Assembly (NCBI RefSeq): GCF_003345295.1
Contig: NZ_CP031056.1
Span: 434,001 to 498,000 of the forward strand
DNA: 64,000 nt
Origin: Vibrio splendidus
GTDB taxonomy: Bacteria > Pseudomonadota > Gammaproteobacteria > Enterobacterales > Vibrionaceae
Direction of reading: 5' to 3'
Shown one piece after another: positions 8,961 to 18,377 of the stretch (positions within the stretch are counted from its first letter, which is position 1; each line of letters starts with the position of its first letter). Made by a program: the position numbers and the translations under genes. The notes beneath the pieces are model-generated. The model had not been told where the DNA came from. It did not search any database and saw nothing but the letters and a program-made list of their open reading frames with translations.

Positions 8961-9845
8961 ATGACAAATAAAAGCTCTATGTTAGCCGTGGTACTAGGTG
9001 CCTTGCTAAGCGGTTGTGCTTCAGATGTTCAGGTTCAAACTAAATTAGATGCACCTACTAATGCAGAAGTATGCTGCAGCGATTTTTCGCAATTCCCATA
9101 CGCTCGATTAAATGACAATGAAGATTTAAAATTTGATATCGACTTGGGTTCACCTGTCGGTACATTTACGACAGGTAATAGCCACTTTGCAGCGTTCAAG
9201 TTCAGCGAACGCTCAGGTGAGATGGTAGTTAAGCTATCCAGTTTGATGATCGATGATTCGGTTTTTGCTCCAGAAGCTATACTTCTCGATGAGAACTTTA
9301 AGCCAGTGCAAACATTGAAGTTTGAAGACTTTAAGGTTCAAGCATCCGATGCGTTTACACGCACTAGTTACATTGAACGCTTACGTGTTGATGCAAGTAA
9401 AACACCTTACATCATTATCTACACACCAGCTGATGAGCTAGGAAAAGCGATTAAAGTTGATCATCCTGCGAAAGTTCGCGCGAAAGAGTTTGGTGAAGTG
9501 ATGCCTATGGTCACCGATCCTGTATACACCAATCAACTAGGTGGGCGTCTAGAGTTAGAAGTCGAAACTCTAAAGCTTCGCCCTTACCGTGCTAAACCTG
9601 CTGTAGTACCAGTGGCTGCTGTTGCGGCACCTGTCGCTCTGGCAACGACTACAGCAGTAGCACCGAAGAAAGCAGACACGCAGATACGTGTGCAGCAAGA
9701 GACAAAAGACTTCTATTTGTCCGCTATACAAAATTCGGTGAAATCGGGTGACATACCGAAAGCTTTAGGTTTGCTAGATGAAGCGAAGGCACTTAATGTT
9801 GAAGGCGCACAAGAAGCTTTTGTGCGAGCCGTCAACGCAAAATAG
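8961..9845 (+). CDS. malM: MalM-like maltose operon lipoprotein
   Basis: Envelope protein of the MalM family, always found beside lamB but of unsettled role. The 294 residues begin with a signal sequence ending in a lipobox (LLSGC, Cys at residue 19), unlike the soluble periplasmic E. coli protein. A MalM-type beta domain follows (about 35-205), then an alanine/proline/valine-rich linker (about 212-235) and a helical C-terminal segment. ATG 8961 follows AGAGAG. It lies 77 bases after lamB, with a terminator between, so it is probably read through from the lamB promoter. Confidence 0.85.
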   Translation: MTNKSSMLAVVLGALLSGCASDVQVQTKLDAPTNAEVCCSDFSQFPYARLNDNEDLKFDIDLGSPVGTFTTGNSHFAAFKFSERSGEMVVKLSSLMIDDSVFAPEAILLDENFKPVQTLKFEDFKVQASDAFTRTSYIERLRVDASKTPYIIIYTPADELGKAIKVDHPAKVRAKEFGEVMPMVTDPVYTNQLGGRLELEVETLKLRPYRAKPAVVPVAAVAAPVALATTTAVAPKKADTQIRVQQETKDFYLSAIQNSVKSGDIPKALGLLDEAKALNVEGAQEAFVRAVNAK

Positions 9846-9862
9846 CTTGTTAGCTTGTTAGC
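9843..9862 (+). repeat. Short 8-base direct repeats after malM
   Basis: Two and a half copies of TAGCTTGT begin at the malM stop codon. Confidence 0.6.
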
Positions 9863-9920
9863 TAATAACGTAATAGATTAGTAGGCTGAATGGTTTAGCA
9901 GCCCAGTATCTTAGTCGCTT

Positions 9921-9944
9921 AGATAAAGATAAAGATAAAGATAG
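9921..9944 (+). repeat. GATAAA hexamer repeat
   Basis: Close to four tandem copies of GATAAA just ahead of the malM terminator. The copy number may vary between strains. Confidence 0.75.
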
Positions 9945-9970
9945 AACGCTCCTTTAAAGGGGCGTTTTTT
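9945..9970 (+). terminator. Terminator after malM
   Basis: AACGCTCCTTT pairs with AAAGGGGCGTT (with one mismatch) and is followed by a T-run. Confidence 0.8.
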
Positions 9971-10009
9971 GTATCCGAATTTATAGACGCTTCAAGTTTA
10001 GAGGTCGTT

Positions 10010-10837
10010 ATGCAATCTGAATTGATTATTATCGATGAGTTCTTTATTCCACAGTTGAATCGAACTCGAACGCTCCGCATTTATCTTCCCGCGGGGTATC
10101 ACCAAGAAGAGCACGCTTACCCTGTCTTATACATGCATGATGGGCAGAATGTCTTTGAGAAGTCTACAGCGACGTATGGGATGTGTTGGGATGCACAAAC
10201 GACACTCAATGAGATGCAAAGGCTCGGTAAGTTATCAGGGTTAATTGTTGTCGCAATCGACAGCAGTCATGAGCTTGATGGCATGGAGCGTTATAATGAG
10301 TATTCGCCTTGGCGCGCCAATCAAGAGATAAAAGAGTTGGGTGTTGGTGAGGAGTTACTTAAATTTGGTGGTGAAGGGGACGAGTATATGGCGTTTATCT
10401 GTCAAACATTGAAACCTTATATAGACCAAACATACAGAACAAAGCCGAACCGAGAGTTTACGTATCTTGCTGGCAGTTCCATGGGCGGGTTAATAAGCTT
10501 GTATGGCGGCTCACTGTACCAGAATACCTTTGGCGTGCTTGGGGTTTTCTCTCCGGCGTTTTGGTTCAATAAACCCTCATACTTCGAGTATATGAAAGAG
10601 TTTAGCTTTCTGTCTCCAACGAAAATATATATGGATATGGGAACGAATGAAGCTCGTGAAGAGGCAAGCGTAGATTTTGCTGACGTTTATCTGAGTGGTT
10701 CAAGGGCAATGAACACGTTACTCACTCAAAAGCCGAACGTGACGCTGTTTTATCAAGAAGGACAAGGTCATCAACACAATGAACTGGCTTGGTCGTTGCG
10801 ATTCCCGGATTTTATCGACTTTATTTTTAGACAATAA
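10010..10837 (+). CDS. Putative alpha/beta-hydrolase esterase
   Basis: A 275-residue protein of the putative esterase (esterase D/IroE-like) family. It shows the strand-turn LYMHDGQNVF near residues 40-49, the nucleophile elbow GSSMGG (Ser157) and a C-terminal His in GQGHQHNE near 258-263. There is no signal peptide, so it is cytoplasmic. The neighbours degrade and import alpha-glucans, so it may act on acyl-sugars or a related metabolite, but the substrate cannot be read from sequence. It converges on the GH133 gene through a shared terminator. Confidence 0.8.
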   Translation: MQSELIIIDEFFIPQLNRTRTLRIYLPAGYHQEEHAYPVLYMHDGQNVFEKSTATYGMCWDAQTTLNEMQRLGKLSGLIVVAIDSSHELDGMERYNEYSPWRANQEIKELGVGEELLKFGGEGDEYMAFICQTLKPYIDQTYRTKPNREFTYLAGSSMGGLISLYGGSLYQNTFGVLGVFSPAFWFNKPSYFEYMKEFSFLSPTKIYMDMGTNEAREEASVDFADVYLSGSRAMNTLLTQKPNVTLFYQEGQGHQHNELAWSLRFPDFIDFIFRQ

Positions 10838-10841
10838 AAAA

Positions 10842-10892
10842 AGGCCTAACTCCGTTTTGTCTTCGTAAACGGTGTATTAGGCCTGCTTTTTT
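10842..10892. terminator. Bidirectional terminator between esterase and GH133 gene
   Basis: Long hairpin with arms AGGCCTAA/TTAGGCCT and an inner CCGTTT/AAACGG, flanked by an A-run on the left and a T-run on the right. It serves both converging genes. Confidence 0.9.
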
Positions 10893-10953
10893 ATCTCTTT
10901 ATAGCCGTATCGCTTTATACGTCTATAAAGCGATAGGCTTAATATCAGCGAAG

Positions 10954-13737
10954 TTAGTCCTTAGCTGCTGACAATTTTTGCTTATTGCGCTTGTTCAACA
11001 AGTAGTCCTTGCTCATCAAGCTGTTGTGTTGCCTTGCAAAGTCGGGCTTGGCAAACTGTAAATCGCGTAAGATGGCGTTATTTGGCTTTGGTTGAATCTC
11101 AAACTGCGCTTGTTTGTCGTTAACCGTGACCTGTTGTTGATGACTGTCGATCATGATCTCCAACGATTGTGCTAATGGTGTTGAGATAACAGCCACAGAT
11201 TTTTGGTCGATATCCAGTTTAAGAACTAATGTGATTTCGGGACTTACCGTATCTTCTAGATTTGACTGAATCTTGTAATGAGAAATCCCATTTTTAGATT
11301 CAAATGACAGTCGTAGCTGGTTTCCTTGACCAAAAGGCAACGAAGCCACTAATTCGCTCCAACAACTTGGGAAATTTGGTGTTAGGTGTATCTGATTGTC
11401 CAATAAGCGTGGGCAATATCCCAAATAGTCCTGTTGCGCGTTACGAGCGTATTCTGAAACGGACCAGGCCTGAGCAAACGTCCCTGATTCTACAAGGTCG
11501 CGGTTACCTTCTTGAAAAGCATCCAAATTCTCACTCATCGTCCCTCTACAGCCTTGTGTAAGGATCTGTTTTGCCAAGTTTTTGGATAGCTGGTAACTGA
11601 GATCTTGCCGCTTAAATTTGTTGAGCGCAGTAATGGTAAAGCCCGCATTCCACCCCCAGATCGTCCCGTTGTGATAAGCCGCGTCTTTATGATACATGGC
11701 TTGATTGTCATGATAAGGGTGAAAATCGACATGCTCTTGTTGTAGCGAGCAGATCCCCCATGGGAACAATAGCGTTTCTACCGCGTTCTTGACGATGTAT
11801 TGCTCTCTTTCATTCTGATTAAGCTGACTTTTCTGAGGAATTGAAATCGTCATCAACTGATTCGGGCGCACGCTATAATCAGGCACATCACCTTGTGATA
11901 AATGATCGGCTAGGCGATGGTTTTTATCATCCCAAAACTTGGTGGCGAAATTCTCTTTCACTTTTTCTGCTTGGATTGTCCAGCTCTTTTCTGCTTCGGA
12001 GTCGCCCACTAAAGTTGCGAGTTGAATAGCGCAGTTTAAGCTTTCAAACCACAAAGCTTGGATGTCATTGGCTTTAGGACCGCGAGGAGACCAAGGTGTC
12101 ATCCCATCAATTTTCGCATCCATCCACGTATCAGGGTGGCGATGTGCCATCAGGCTATCTTCATTCAAGTAGTGTTTTTCGACACCCGTGATGAAACGCT
12201 TGAGAGTGGGGTAAATGGCCTTAGCGAACGCCACATCGCCAGAGTAGTTGATGTACTCAAGGGCTTCACGAATCATCCAAGGTGTACCATCGGTGGTGTT
12301 ATAAATGATGTTCGTTTTACTCGTCACTCGATTCGGGATTCGTCCGTAATTTGTGGAATTTTCGTCGAGCATCTGCATGGACGCAAAGTTTTCAATGATC
12401 TCTTTTGCTTCGTTGAATAAACCATTTACCAGGCTTGTACCAGACAGCGCGATAAAGGTGTCGCGGCCCCAACAGTCCTTGAACCAAGGTAATCCAGCCC
12501 AAATGCCCGTGCCGAACTCATGACTCACAAAGGTTCGGCTTGCAAGGCGCGACCACATGACGGCTTGGTTGTATTCAAGGTCGTTGGTCCACAAATAATT
12601 ATTGGTTAAGAACTCATAAATCCGCTGTTGGTGAAGAACGTGTTCGTTATTTTTGATCGCTTGATTGACCAATGAGCTAGCGGTTTCAAGAGTTTCAGCA
12701 AAGCCGAGGTAGACGACAAGTTCAGTTTGTTTATCTGACGTCGTGAGCATGAGCTTTGTATTGCTCTCTGAGAGTTGAACTAGGTCGCGAAGTTCAGGGT
12801 GAGCGTCTAGCGAGATCTCTCGTGTATGTACTGCATGATTGCTCACGATGGCGACAAACCTTGGGCAGCCGTCTGGGCAAACTTGAGGGTTGAGTTCTAT
12901 GGCGATATTTGAGTCTGAAATGTGAACTTTAGAGTGAGTCGTCGGTACGTTGAGTTCTGGAATTAGGCTTAAAGCGCTCGGTTTGTTGGACGATACCTTA
13001 AGCGATACGAGTCTGGAACCTTGAATCAGGCTCAGCGATTCTCGACTATTCTCATAATGATGTTCAATACCATAAGGCGTCAGGCTAGCACGTTCAGCCT
13101 CTAACTTATTATTGAACTTGCCGTCGATATAGCTGGCGAAGGTTCCCAGTATCCAACCTTGGTGGTGACGATATTTACCACCGTTTACATAGCTATAGGT
13201 TGCTCCATGATAGTAACCATCGACATTATCCCCGAACACAAACGGGAATGACTGTGTCTCTGAGATGGTGAGCTCTTGGAATAGTTGGTTATGTGGCATT
13301 GCAAATTCAGGGTGTTGCCAGAGAGGCAGCGTCTCCTCTGTCTCACCCGCTATCAGACGTGTGTTCATAGGCTCGCGTTGAGGTGTTGATAGATCATTGT
13401 ATTCCCCCTTGGTTACGGTGATCGTTGGCGTCGAAGCGCTGAATTGCACCTTCAAGGAGTATTGACCAGCGACAGCGGGAGAGAGCAGCAGATCATTACC
13501 AATACCTTGTGTATTGATAAGCGGCATTGCTTGTTCCAATTCACAGAGAGTGGCTTCACTTTCATGCCCTGAAAGTGTCCATTGCTTGGTGCCATCTGAA
13601 TCCGAAATTTTGAAGCGATAAAGGTCGGTAGATAAGCATAAGTTTGCTCTGTAGGAGCCGTCTTGCTCTTTGAACAATGGGGTGTCTAACCCCCAGCCAT
13701 TGAACGTACCTTTTAGGTAAAGAGTAGGGATTTGCAT
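10954..13737 (-). CDS. Bacterial-type glycogen debranching enzyme / amylo-alpha-1,6-glucosidase (GH133-like)
   Basis: A 927-residue cytoplasmic protein. Residues 1-110 form a starch-binding-like beta domain (TLYLKGTFNGWG at the start). A GDE N-terminal domain occupies about 170-360 and an alpha/alpha-barrel GDE C-terminal domain about 390-800, with GIWAGLPWFKDCWGRDTF and SENLDAFQEGNRDLVESG resembling the amylo-1,6-glucosidase family. The expected role is release of glucose from branch points. The frame is open to 13785, but that start lies inside the malE terminator, so ATG 13737 is chosen. It follows malE in the same direction. The window thus holds three debranching enzymes: GlgX, this one and pullulanase. 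Confidence 0.85.
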   Translation of the reverse strand: MQIPTLYLKGTFNGWGLDTPLFKEQDGSYRANLCLSTDLYRFKISDSDGTKQWTLSGHESEATLCELEQAMPLINTQGIGNDLLLSPAVAGQYSLKVQFSASTPTITVTKGEYNDLSTPQREPMNTRLIAGETEETLPLWQHPEFAMPHNQLFQELTISETQSFPFVFGDNVDGYYHGATYSYVNGGKYRHHQGWILGTFASYIDGKFNNKLEAERASLTPYGIEHHYENSRESLSLIQGSRLVSLKVSSNKPSALSLIPELNVPTTHSKVHISDSNIAIELNPQVCPDGCPRFVAIVSNHAVHTREISLDAHPELRDLVQLSESNTKLMLTTSDKQTELVVYLGFAETLETASSLVNQAIKNNEHVLHQQRIYEFLTNNYLWTNDLEYNQAVMWSRLASRTFVSHEFGTGIWAGLPWFKDCWGRDTFIALSGTSLVNGLFNEAKEIIENFASMQMLDENSTNYGRIPNRVTSKTNIIYNTTDGTPWMIREALEYINYSGDVAFAKAIYPTLKRFITGVEKHYLNEDSLMAHRHPDTWMDAKIDGMTPWSPRGPKANDIQALWFESLNCAIQLATLVGDSEAEKSWTIQAEKVKENFATKFWDDKNHRLADHLSQGDVPDYSVRPNQLMTISIPQKSQLNQNEREQYIVKNAVETLLFPWGICSLQQEHVDFHPYHDNQAMYHKDAAYHNGTIWGWNAGFTITALNKFKRQDLSYQLSKNLAKQILTQGCRGTMSENLDAFQEGNRDLVESGTFAQAWSVSEYARNAQQDYLGYCPRLLDNQIHLTPNFPSCWSELVASLPFGQGNQLRLSFESKNGISHYKIQSNLEDTVSPEITLVLKLDIDQKSVAVISTPLAQSLEIMIDSHQQQVTVNDKQAQFEIQPKPNNAILRDLQFAKPDFARQHNSLMSKDYLLNKRNKQKLSAAKD

Positions 13738-13761
13738 AGCGAGTTGATTTCCAAAACAAAA

Positions 13762-13785
13762 AAGGCACAGCATGCGCTGTGCCAA
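13762..13785 (-). terminator. Terminator after malE
   Basis: GGCACAG, a six-base loop and CTGTGCC followed on the minus strand by a T-run, between malE and the GH133 gene. Confidence 0.85.
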
Positions 13786-13815
13786 AGGACAATAGGATAT
13801 TAATAATAAGAAAGG

Positions 13816-14994
13816 TTATTTGGTAATTTGTTTTGCTGCTGTGTCTAGTGCTTCTCTAACGGTTTGCTTACCCTGCATTGCGTTATCGATAGCCGCACCT
13901 TCAGCGAACCAGTAAGCCGTCATTTGCGGGATGTTTGGCATGATTTCGCCGTTTTCAGCATTCGTCATGGTTGATTTGATGCGATCATCGCTCTCAAGAA
14001 TCTTTTGGAATGACTTTAGTGTCACCGCGCCAAGAGGCTTGTCATCATTCATGGTTTTCAGAGCGTCGTCTTGGAATAGGTAGTTTTCTAAGAACTCGAC
14101 AGCAAGATCAGTATTTGGACTCGCAGCATTGATACCCGCACTTAGGATTCCAACAAATGGGTTACCTTTACCGCCATTTAATGTCGGCAGCTCCGCAACA
14201 CCATAATTAACACCAAGCTTGTCTAAGTTACCCCAAGACCAAGGGCCATTAATGGTCATTGCCACATTGCCATTAGTGAACTCTGCTTCTGCTACTGAGT
14301 AATCCATATTCGGGTTAACTACCCCTTGGTTTACCATATCAACCAGGAATTGAAGGCCGCGAACACCTGCTGCGTTGTTAACACCTGTGCTCTTGGCGTC
14401 ATACCCTGTTGCTGTTTTTTCAAACGCAAAGGCACCACCGGCAGAGATCATCGGCCACGTGAAGTACGCATTTTTTACATCCCACATGATGGCTTTTTTG
14501 TTTTGCTTAGCCATCTCTTTCTGAATGGCAGCAAGCTCTTCCCATGTTTTTGGTGGGTTTGGAAGTAGGTCTTTGTTGTAGATTAGAGAAGGTGCTTCGA
14601 TTGCTAAAGGGTACCCCACAACTTTACCGTTGACTGTCACCGCATCCCAACTGAAGTCGACAAGCTTTTCTTTGAATTCTTTACTTGGATTAAGTTCGTG
14701 AAGTAGGCCTGATTCTGCGTATCCACCAAAACGGTCGTGTGCCCAGAAAATGATGTCAGGGCCGCCGCCTGTTGCTGCGTGTTGTTGGAATTTAGCTTCC
14801 AGTGAATCTGGGTACTGAACGTTAATTTTTACACCAGTATCTTCTTCGAATTGTTTACCAATTTCAGCAAGGCCGGCATAACTTTTATCGCCATTGATCC
14901 AGATTGTGATTTCACCTTCTTCCATAGCAAAAGCCGGTGCATTGAAAAGAGCAGCAAGAGTACAAATAGACAGTGTTTTCAATAGAGGTTTCAT
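13816..14994 (-). CDS. malE: Maltose/maltodextrin-binding periplasmic protein
   Basis: Substrate-binding protein for a maltose ABC transporter. The 392-residue precursor (E. coli MalE has 396) starts with a signal peptide ending AFA near residue 23. It continues with the MalE pattern: EITIWINGDKSYAGLAEIGK, GPDIIFWAHDRFGGYA, TFTNG-like EFTNGNVAMTINGPWSW and YWFAEGAAIDNAMQGKQT near the C-terminus. No malF, malG or malK lies beside it, so the permease must be encoded elsewhere, or this is a second binding protein. No clear MalT box was seen upstream. Confidence 0.93.
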   Translation of the reverse strand: MKPLLKTLSICTLAALFNAPAFAMEEGEITIWINGDKSYAGLAEIGKQFEEDTGVKINVQYPDSLEAKFQQHAATGGGPDIIFWAHDRFGGYAESGLLHELNPSKEFKEKLVDFSWDAVTVNGKVVGYPLAIEAPSLIYNKDLLPNPPKTWEELAAIQKEMAKQNKKAIMWDVKNAYFTWPMISAGGAFAFEKTATGYDAKSTGVNNAAGVRGLQFLVDMVNQGVVNPNMDYSVAEAEFTNGNVAMTINGPWSWGNLDKLGVNYGVAELPTLNGGKGNPFVGILSAGINAASPNTDLAVEFLENYLFQDDALKTMNDDKPLGAVTLKSFQKILESDDRIKSTMTNAENGEIMPNIPQMTAYWFAEGAAIDNAMQGKQTVREALDTAAKQITK

Positions 14995-15396
14995 AGTTTC
15001 ATTCCATATTCAGAAGGTTATCCATAACGATAATCACTTCTATCAGTTCTTATTATCTGAGAGTGATTTTATCGGTTTCGTCCCTTCTTGAGAAATAGGT
15101 AAACAGCTAAGAGGTATAGTAAAAATCTATATCATTATTGTGAGCTTAGTGTTTTGGAGGTAGTGTGTAGCTTTTGTGATGTTGAACGTGAAAAGAAATG
15201 TGAAGACGGGCTCAAACAAATTAATGGTGATTTGGCTATCGCTCGCTAAGAAGAGCGTTGCGTATATTGGCTTATGCAATGTCGGATTCAATATGCGGAC
15301 ATGTTGAGTTAAATGTATGTTTATGTTGGATCTAATACACAGCGATGTCGGCTAGGTATGCGGCTATGACAGTTAAGTTTACGCGCTAAAGAACAA
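14995..15396. other. Spacer upstream of malE
   Basis: About 400 bases without a convincing gene. It should contain the malE promoter. It includes a pair of imperfect direct repeats beginning at 15276 and 15342 (GCAATGTCGG and GCGATGTCGG, each followed by a TATGCGG word). No MalT box of 7/10 or better was found by eye. Confidence 0.45.
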
Positions 15397-15425
15397 CAAA
15401 AAAGGCAAGGGGGTACCTTGCCTTT
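15397..15425 (-). terminator. Terminator after the DexB-like gene
   Basis: AAAGGCAAGG/CCTTGCCTTT with a short loop and a T-run on the minus strand. Confidence 0.85.
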
Positions 15426-15450
15426 ATTCGGGGGTTAGTTCTTATGGCGA

Positions 15451-15482
15451 CATAGCTCCATAGCTCCATAGCTCCATAGCTA
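15451..15482. repeat. Four tandem copies of an 8-base unit at a stop codon
   Basis: CATAGCTC is repeated four times (last copy CATAGCTA). The final copy supplies the minus-strand TAG stop of the glucosidase gene. The repeat lies between the stop codon and the terminator. Confidence 0.85.
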
Positions 15483-17111
15483 CAGTTTTAAAGTGAATGC
15501 TTCATAAGGGGCTAAGTTTAGTTGCGTGTCGAGACTCGAAACCTCACCATAATTGTTGATTAGGCAAGTTGCTGTTTGAGTTCGATATTGCTCAGGGACG
15601 TCAAGCGTTAATGAGTCACCAGAGAAATTACATACGACAAATAGTTGCTCACCATCCAACTCACGCACGTAGGCGAAAACCTTGTCGTGTTCTTCAAAAA
15701 CAGGAATAAATGAACCGTAGACAATCGCTGGATGAGCTTTTCGTAACTCTATCAATGTCTTGTAGTGGTAAAATATTGAGCCTGGATCGGCCAACGCACT
15801 TTCGACGTTTATCTCTGGGTAGTTTGGATTCAGCTCAATCCACGGTGTTCCCTCAGAGAACCCTGCGTTAGTTTGGTTGTTCCAGTGCATTGGTGTTCTA
15901 GCGTTGTCACGGCTGTTCTCGTGAATGGCGTCCATCATGTGTTCATGAGTGACACCCGATTCCGTTTTTACTTTATAGAAATTGTGCGTTTCAATATCTT
16001 TATATTGGTCTAGATTGTCAAAAGCGACATTGGTCATGCCAATCTCTTCACCTTGATAAATGTAAGGTGTGCCTTTTAAGAAGTGCAAACACGTCGCCAG
16101 CATTTTTGCTGACTCAACTCGGAAATGTTTGTCATCACCGTATTTTGAAACCAAACGTGGTAAGTCGTGGTTGTTCCAAAAAAGGGAATTCCAGCCACCA
16201 TCAGCCAGCTCGAGCTGCCACTTAGTCAGCACATTTTTGAACTCTCGAAGATCAAGCGGAATAGGGTTCCATTTGTCACCGTTTTCCCATGTCAGGGTGA
16301 TGTGCTCAAATTGGAATACCATAGAAAGTTCATTTCTATCTTGTCCGCTGTATAGCTTGGCTATTTCTGGTGTCGCGCCCCAAGTTTCTCCTACGGTTAA
16401 CAAATCCTTGTTACCAAAGGTCGCCTGATTCATTTGTTGTAATAGCTTGTGCAGCCTTGGTCCGTTCCCAGTGATTCCTTTATCGATCTCTTTACCAATA
16501 AGATCAATAACATCTAAGCGGAAGCCGCCTATACCAAGGTCAATCCACCAGTTCATCATAGTATGAACTTCTTCTTGAACCTTCGGGTTTTCCCAGTTCA
16601 AATCTGGCTGACGTTTCGAAAATAGATGGAAGTAATATTGTTGTGTGAGTTCATCCCACTGCCAAGCACTTCCGCCAAAGATAGAGCCTTGGTCATCCGG
16701 TGCACTGCCATCCGGTTGCGCATCGCGCCAAATGTAATAGTCTCGATACGGATTGTCTTTTGAAGAGCGTGCTTGTTCGAACCAACGGTGTTCATCTGAC
16801 GTATGGTTTACCACTAAATCCATAACAATCTTAATGTCACATTCCTTCGCTTCATCCATCAGGAGTTTCATCTCTTCCATCGTGCCAAACTCTTCAGCAA
16901 TCGCTTGGTAGTCGGAGATGTCGTAGCCGTTATCGTCCATTGGAGATTGATAAACAGGAGATAGCCAAATGACATTAATGCCCAGTTCTTTGAGGTAATC
17001 GAGTTTGCTGATGATTCCATTTAGGTCACCGATACCGTCATTATTCGAGTCTAAAAAGCTACGCGGGTAAATTTGGTAGACCACTGCGTCATGCCACCAT
17101 TTCTGTTCCAT
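15480..17111 (-). CDS. Glucan 1,6-alpha-glucosidase, DexB-like (GH13_31)
   Basis: Cytoplasmic GH13 exo-enzyme expected to split alpha-1,6 bonds of isomaltose-type oligosaccharides. The 543 residues show YQIYPRSFLDSNNDGIGD, the nucleophile Asp in GGFRLDVIDLIGK, the acid Glu in LLTVGETWGATPEIA, and the Asp in NNHDLPRLVSKYGDD. The stretch NGPRLHKLLQQMNQATFG and ELSMVFQFEHI match streptococcal DexB better than TreC or MalL. A GTG four codons upstream is possible, but ATG 17111 has AAGTGGA seven bases ahead. The divergent LysR gene is its likely regulator. TreC-like activity cannot be excluded. Confidence 0.87.
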   Translation of the reverse strand: MEQKWWHDAVVYQIYPRSFLDSNNDGIGDLNGIISKLDYLKELGINVIWLSPVYQSPMDDNGYDISDYQAIAEEFGTMEEMKLLMDEAKECDIKIVMDLVVNHTSDEHRWFEQARSSKDNPYRDYYIWRDAQPDGSAPDDQGSIFGGSAWQWDELTQQYYFHLFSKRQPDLNWENPKVQEEVHTMMNWWIDLGIGGFRLDVIDLIGKEIDKGITGNGPRLHKLLQQMNQATFGNKDLLTVGETWGATPEIAKLYSGQDRNELSMVFQFEHITLTWENGDKWNPIPLDLREFKNVLTKWQLELADGGWNSLFWNNHDLPRLVSKYGDDKHFRVESAKMLATCLHFLKGTPYIYQGEEIGMTNVAFDNLDQYKDIETHNFYKVKTESGVTHEHMMDAIHENSRDNARTPMHWNNQTNAGFSEGTPWIELNPNYPEINVESALADPGSIFYHYKTLIELRKAHPAIVYGSFIPVFEEHDKVFAYVRELDGEQLFVVCNFSGDSLTLDVPEQYRTQTATCLINNYGEVSSLDTQLNLAPYEAFTLKL

Positions 17112-17305
17112 CTCAATGTCCACTTAATAAGTTAATTGACCTTACTATAGTGATTTCATCTTATACTGGGAAATAGCATTACTAATGCTCTCTATAGAAA
17201 AATCCTATATCATGAGCTCTATCCACTGCGCGCTGTGTTCAGTGGTTTAATTTGTTGAATTTCTAACCTCGCATTTTGTGATCGAATGCAAACTAAGAGA
17301 ATCCT

Positions 17306-18223
17306 ATGAACAAGCTATACCGATACTTTCTGATGGTTGCGCATACTGGCAGTATTAAAGGTGCCGCGGAAAAGCTGAATATTAGCCAGCCCTCCTTGAC
17401 TGCTGCGATCAAGAAATTAGAGAGTGATGTTGGTGTGGCTATTTTTACTCGCAAGTCAAAAGGCGTTGAGCTTACCGAGTACGGGTTGTTGTTTCGGGAG
17501 TTTGCACAAGAACAGCAAGAAAAGCATCTGTCTTTAATGCATCGCTTTACCGACATGCAGCAGCGCCAATCAGGTAAATTGAAGCTAGGCACTGGGGAAG
17601 CTTGGTGGGAACAATTTGTTTGCAAGGCGGTTGAGGAATACAAGCAACAAGAAAAAATGGGCTCGCTACATTTAGAGTTCGGTAACAACTTGTCTTTGAT
17701 GCACCACTTGGTTCAAGGCGATATCGACTTGTTTGTAGGCCATGAAATCTACGGGCTGCATGAGCGATGTAAAGTGACGTTTTACCCACTTTTTCAAGAC
17801 AAAGAAGCGGTGTTTGTTCGAGCCAACCATCCATTGTTAACGAAGAAACATTTAGACCCGAGCTTGTTAAGGCGTGAGATGTTGGCGTTTCCAATACTCC
17901 AAGTGACCCCCGATCACTCTAGACATAACTCTGTGCTGTCTGATCACGTAAATTCACAACCTGGCGGGCGTGATACCGAGGTTATTGGGCGAGATGTCTA
18001 TGATGTTGACTCTCTTTTTGCGAGCTTAGATATGCTAAGAATGTCTGATGCTGTGATGCCATACAGTCATAAAATGTGTAACTGGATGAAAGACAAAGGC
18101 TTTGAAACGTTACTGATTGACGATTCTAAGCGCGGGAATGTTGGTCTTTACGCGAAGCAGGGAGCGGGCGATCTGAAGATTAAAACCTTCATTGAAATTT
18201 TACAAAAGGCTAATTTTGATTAG
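17306..18223 (+). CDS. LysR-family transcriptional regulator
   Basis: A 305-residue regulator with an N-terminal winged helix-turn-helix (residues 1-60, HTGSIKGAAEKLNISQPSLT) and a C-terminal effector-binding domain. It is divergent from the DexB-like gene across 194 bases, the usual layout for a LysR protein and its target, and is followed by the amylase-like gene in the opposite direction. The ligand is unknown; an isomalto-oligosaccharide or a derived sugar is a reasonable guess from context. Confidence 0.88.
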   Translation: MNKLYRYFLMVAHTGSIKGAAEKLNISQPSLTAAIKKLESDVGVAIFTRKSKGVELTEYGLLFREFAQEQQEKHLSLMHRFTDMQQRQSGKLKLGTGEAWWEQFVCKAVEEYKQQEKMGSLHLEFGNNLSLMHHLVQGDIDLFVGHEIYGLHERCKVTFYPLFQDKEAVFVRANHPLLTKKHLDPSLLRREMLAFPILQVTPDHSRHNSVLSDHVNSQPGGRDTEVIGRDVYDVDSLFASLDMLRMSDAVMPYSHKMCNWMKDKGFETLLIDDSKRGNVGLYAKQGAGDLKIKTFIEILQKANFD

Positions 18224-18377
18224 GCTTTAAAAACTAATAGGATTTTGTGAATTTTCGATGGTTTAACATCTCTACTGCTCATGGCATTTAGGTACTTAAC
18301 ATGTTTGATATTTACGTTAAGTACCGTTTATCCTTATTTCGATGCAACAATAATTAATGACTTCGAGAGGCAGTATA

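Noticed and set aside
13738..13785. N-terminal extension of the GH133-type gene
   Set aside because: It begins at TTG inside the malE terminator hairpin.
15024..15042. Fur-like sequence upstream of malE
   Set aside because: Only 13 of 19 positions match, with the right half poor, and there is no biological reason to expect iron control.
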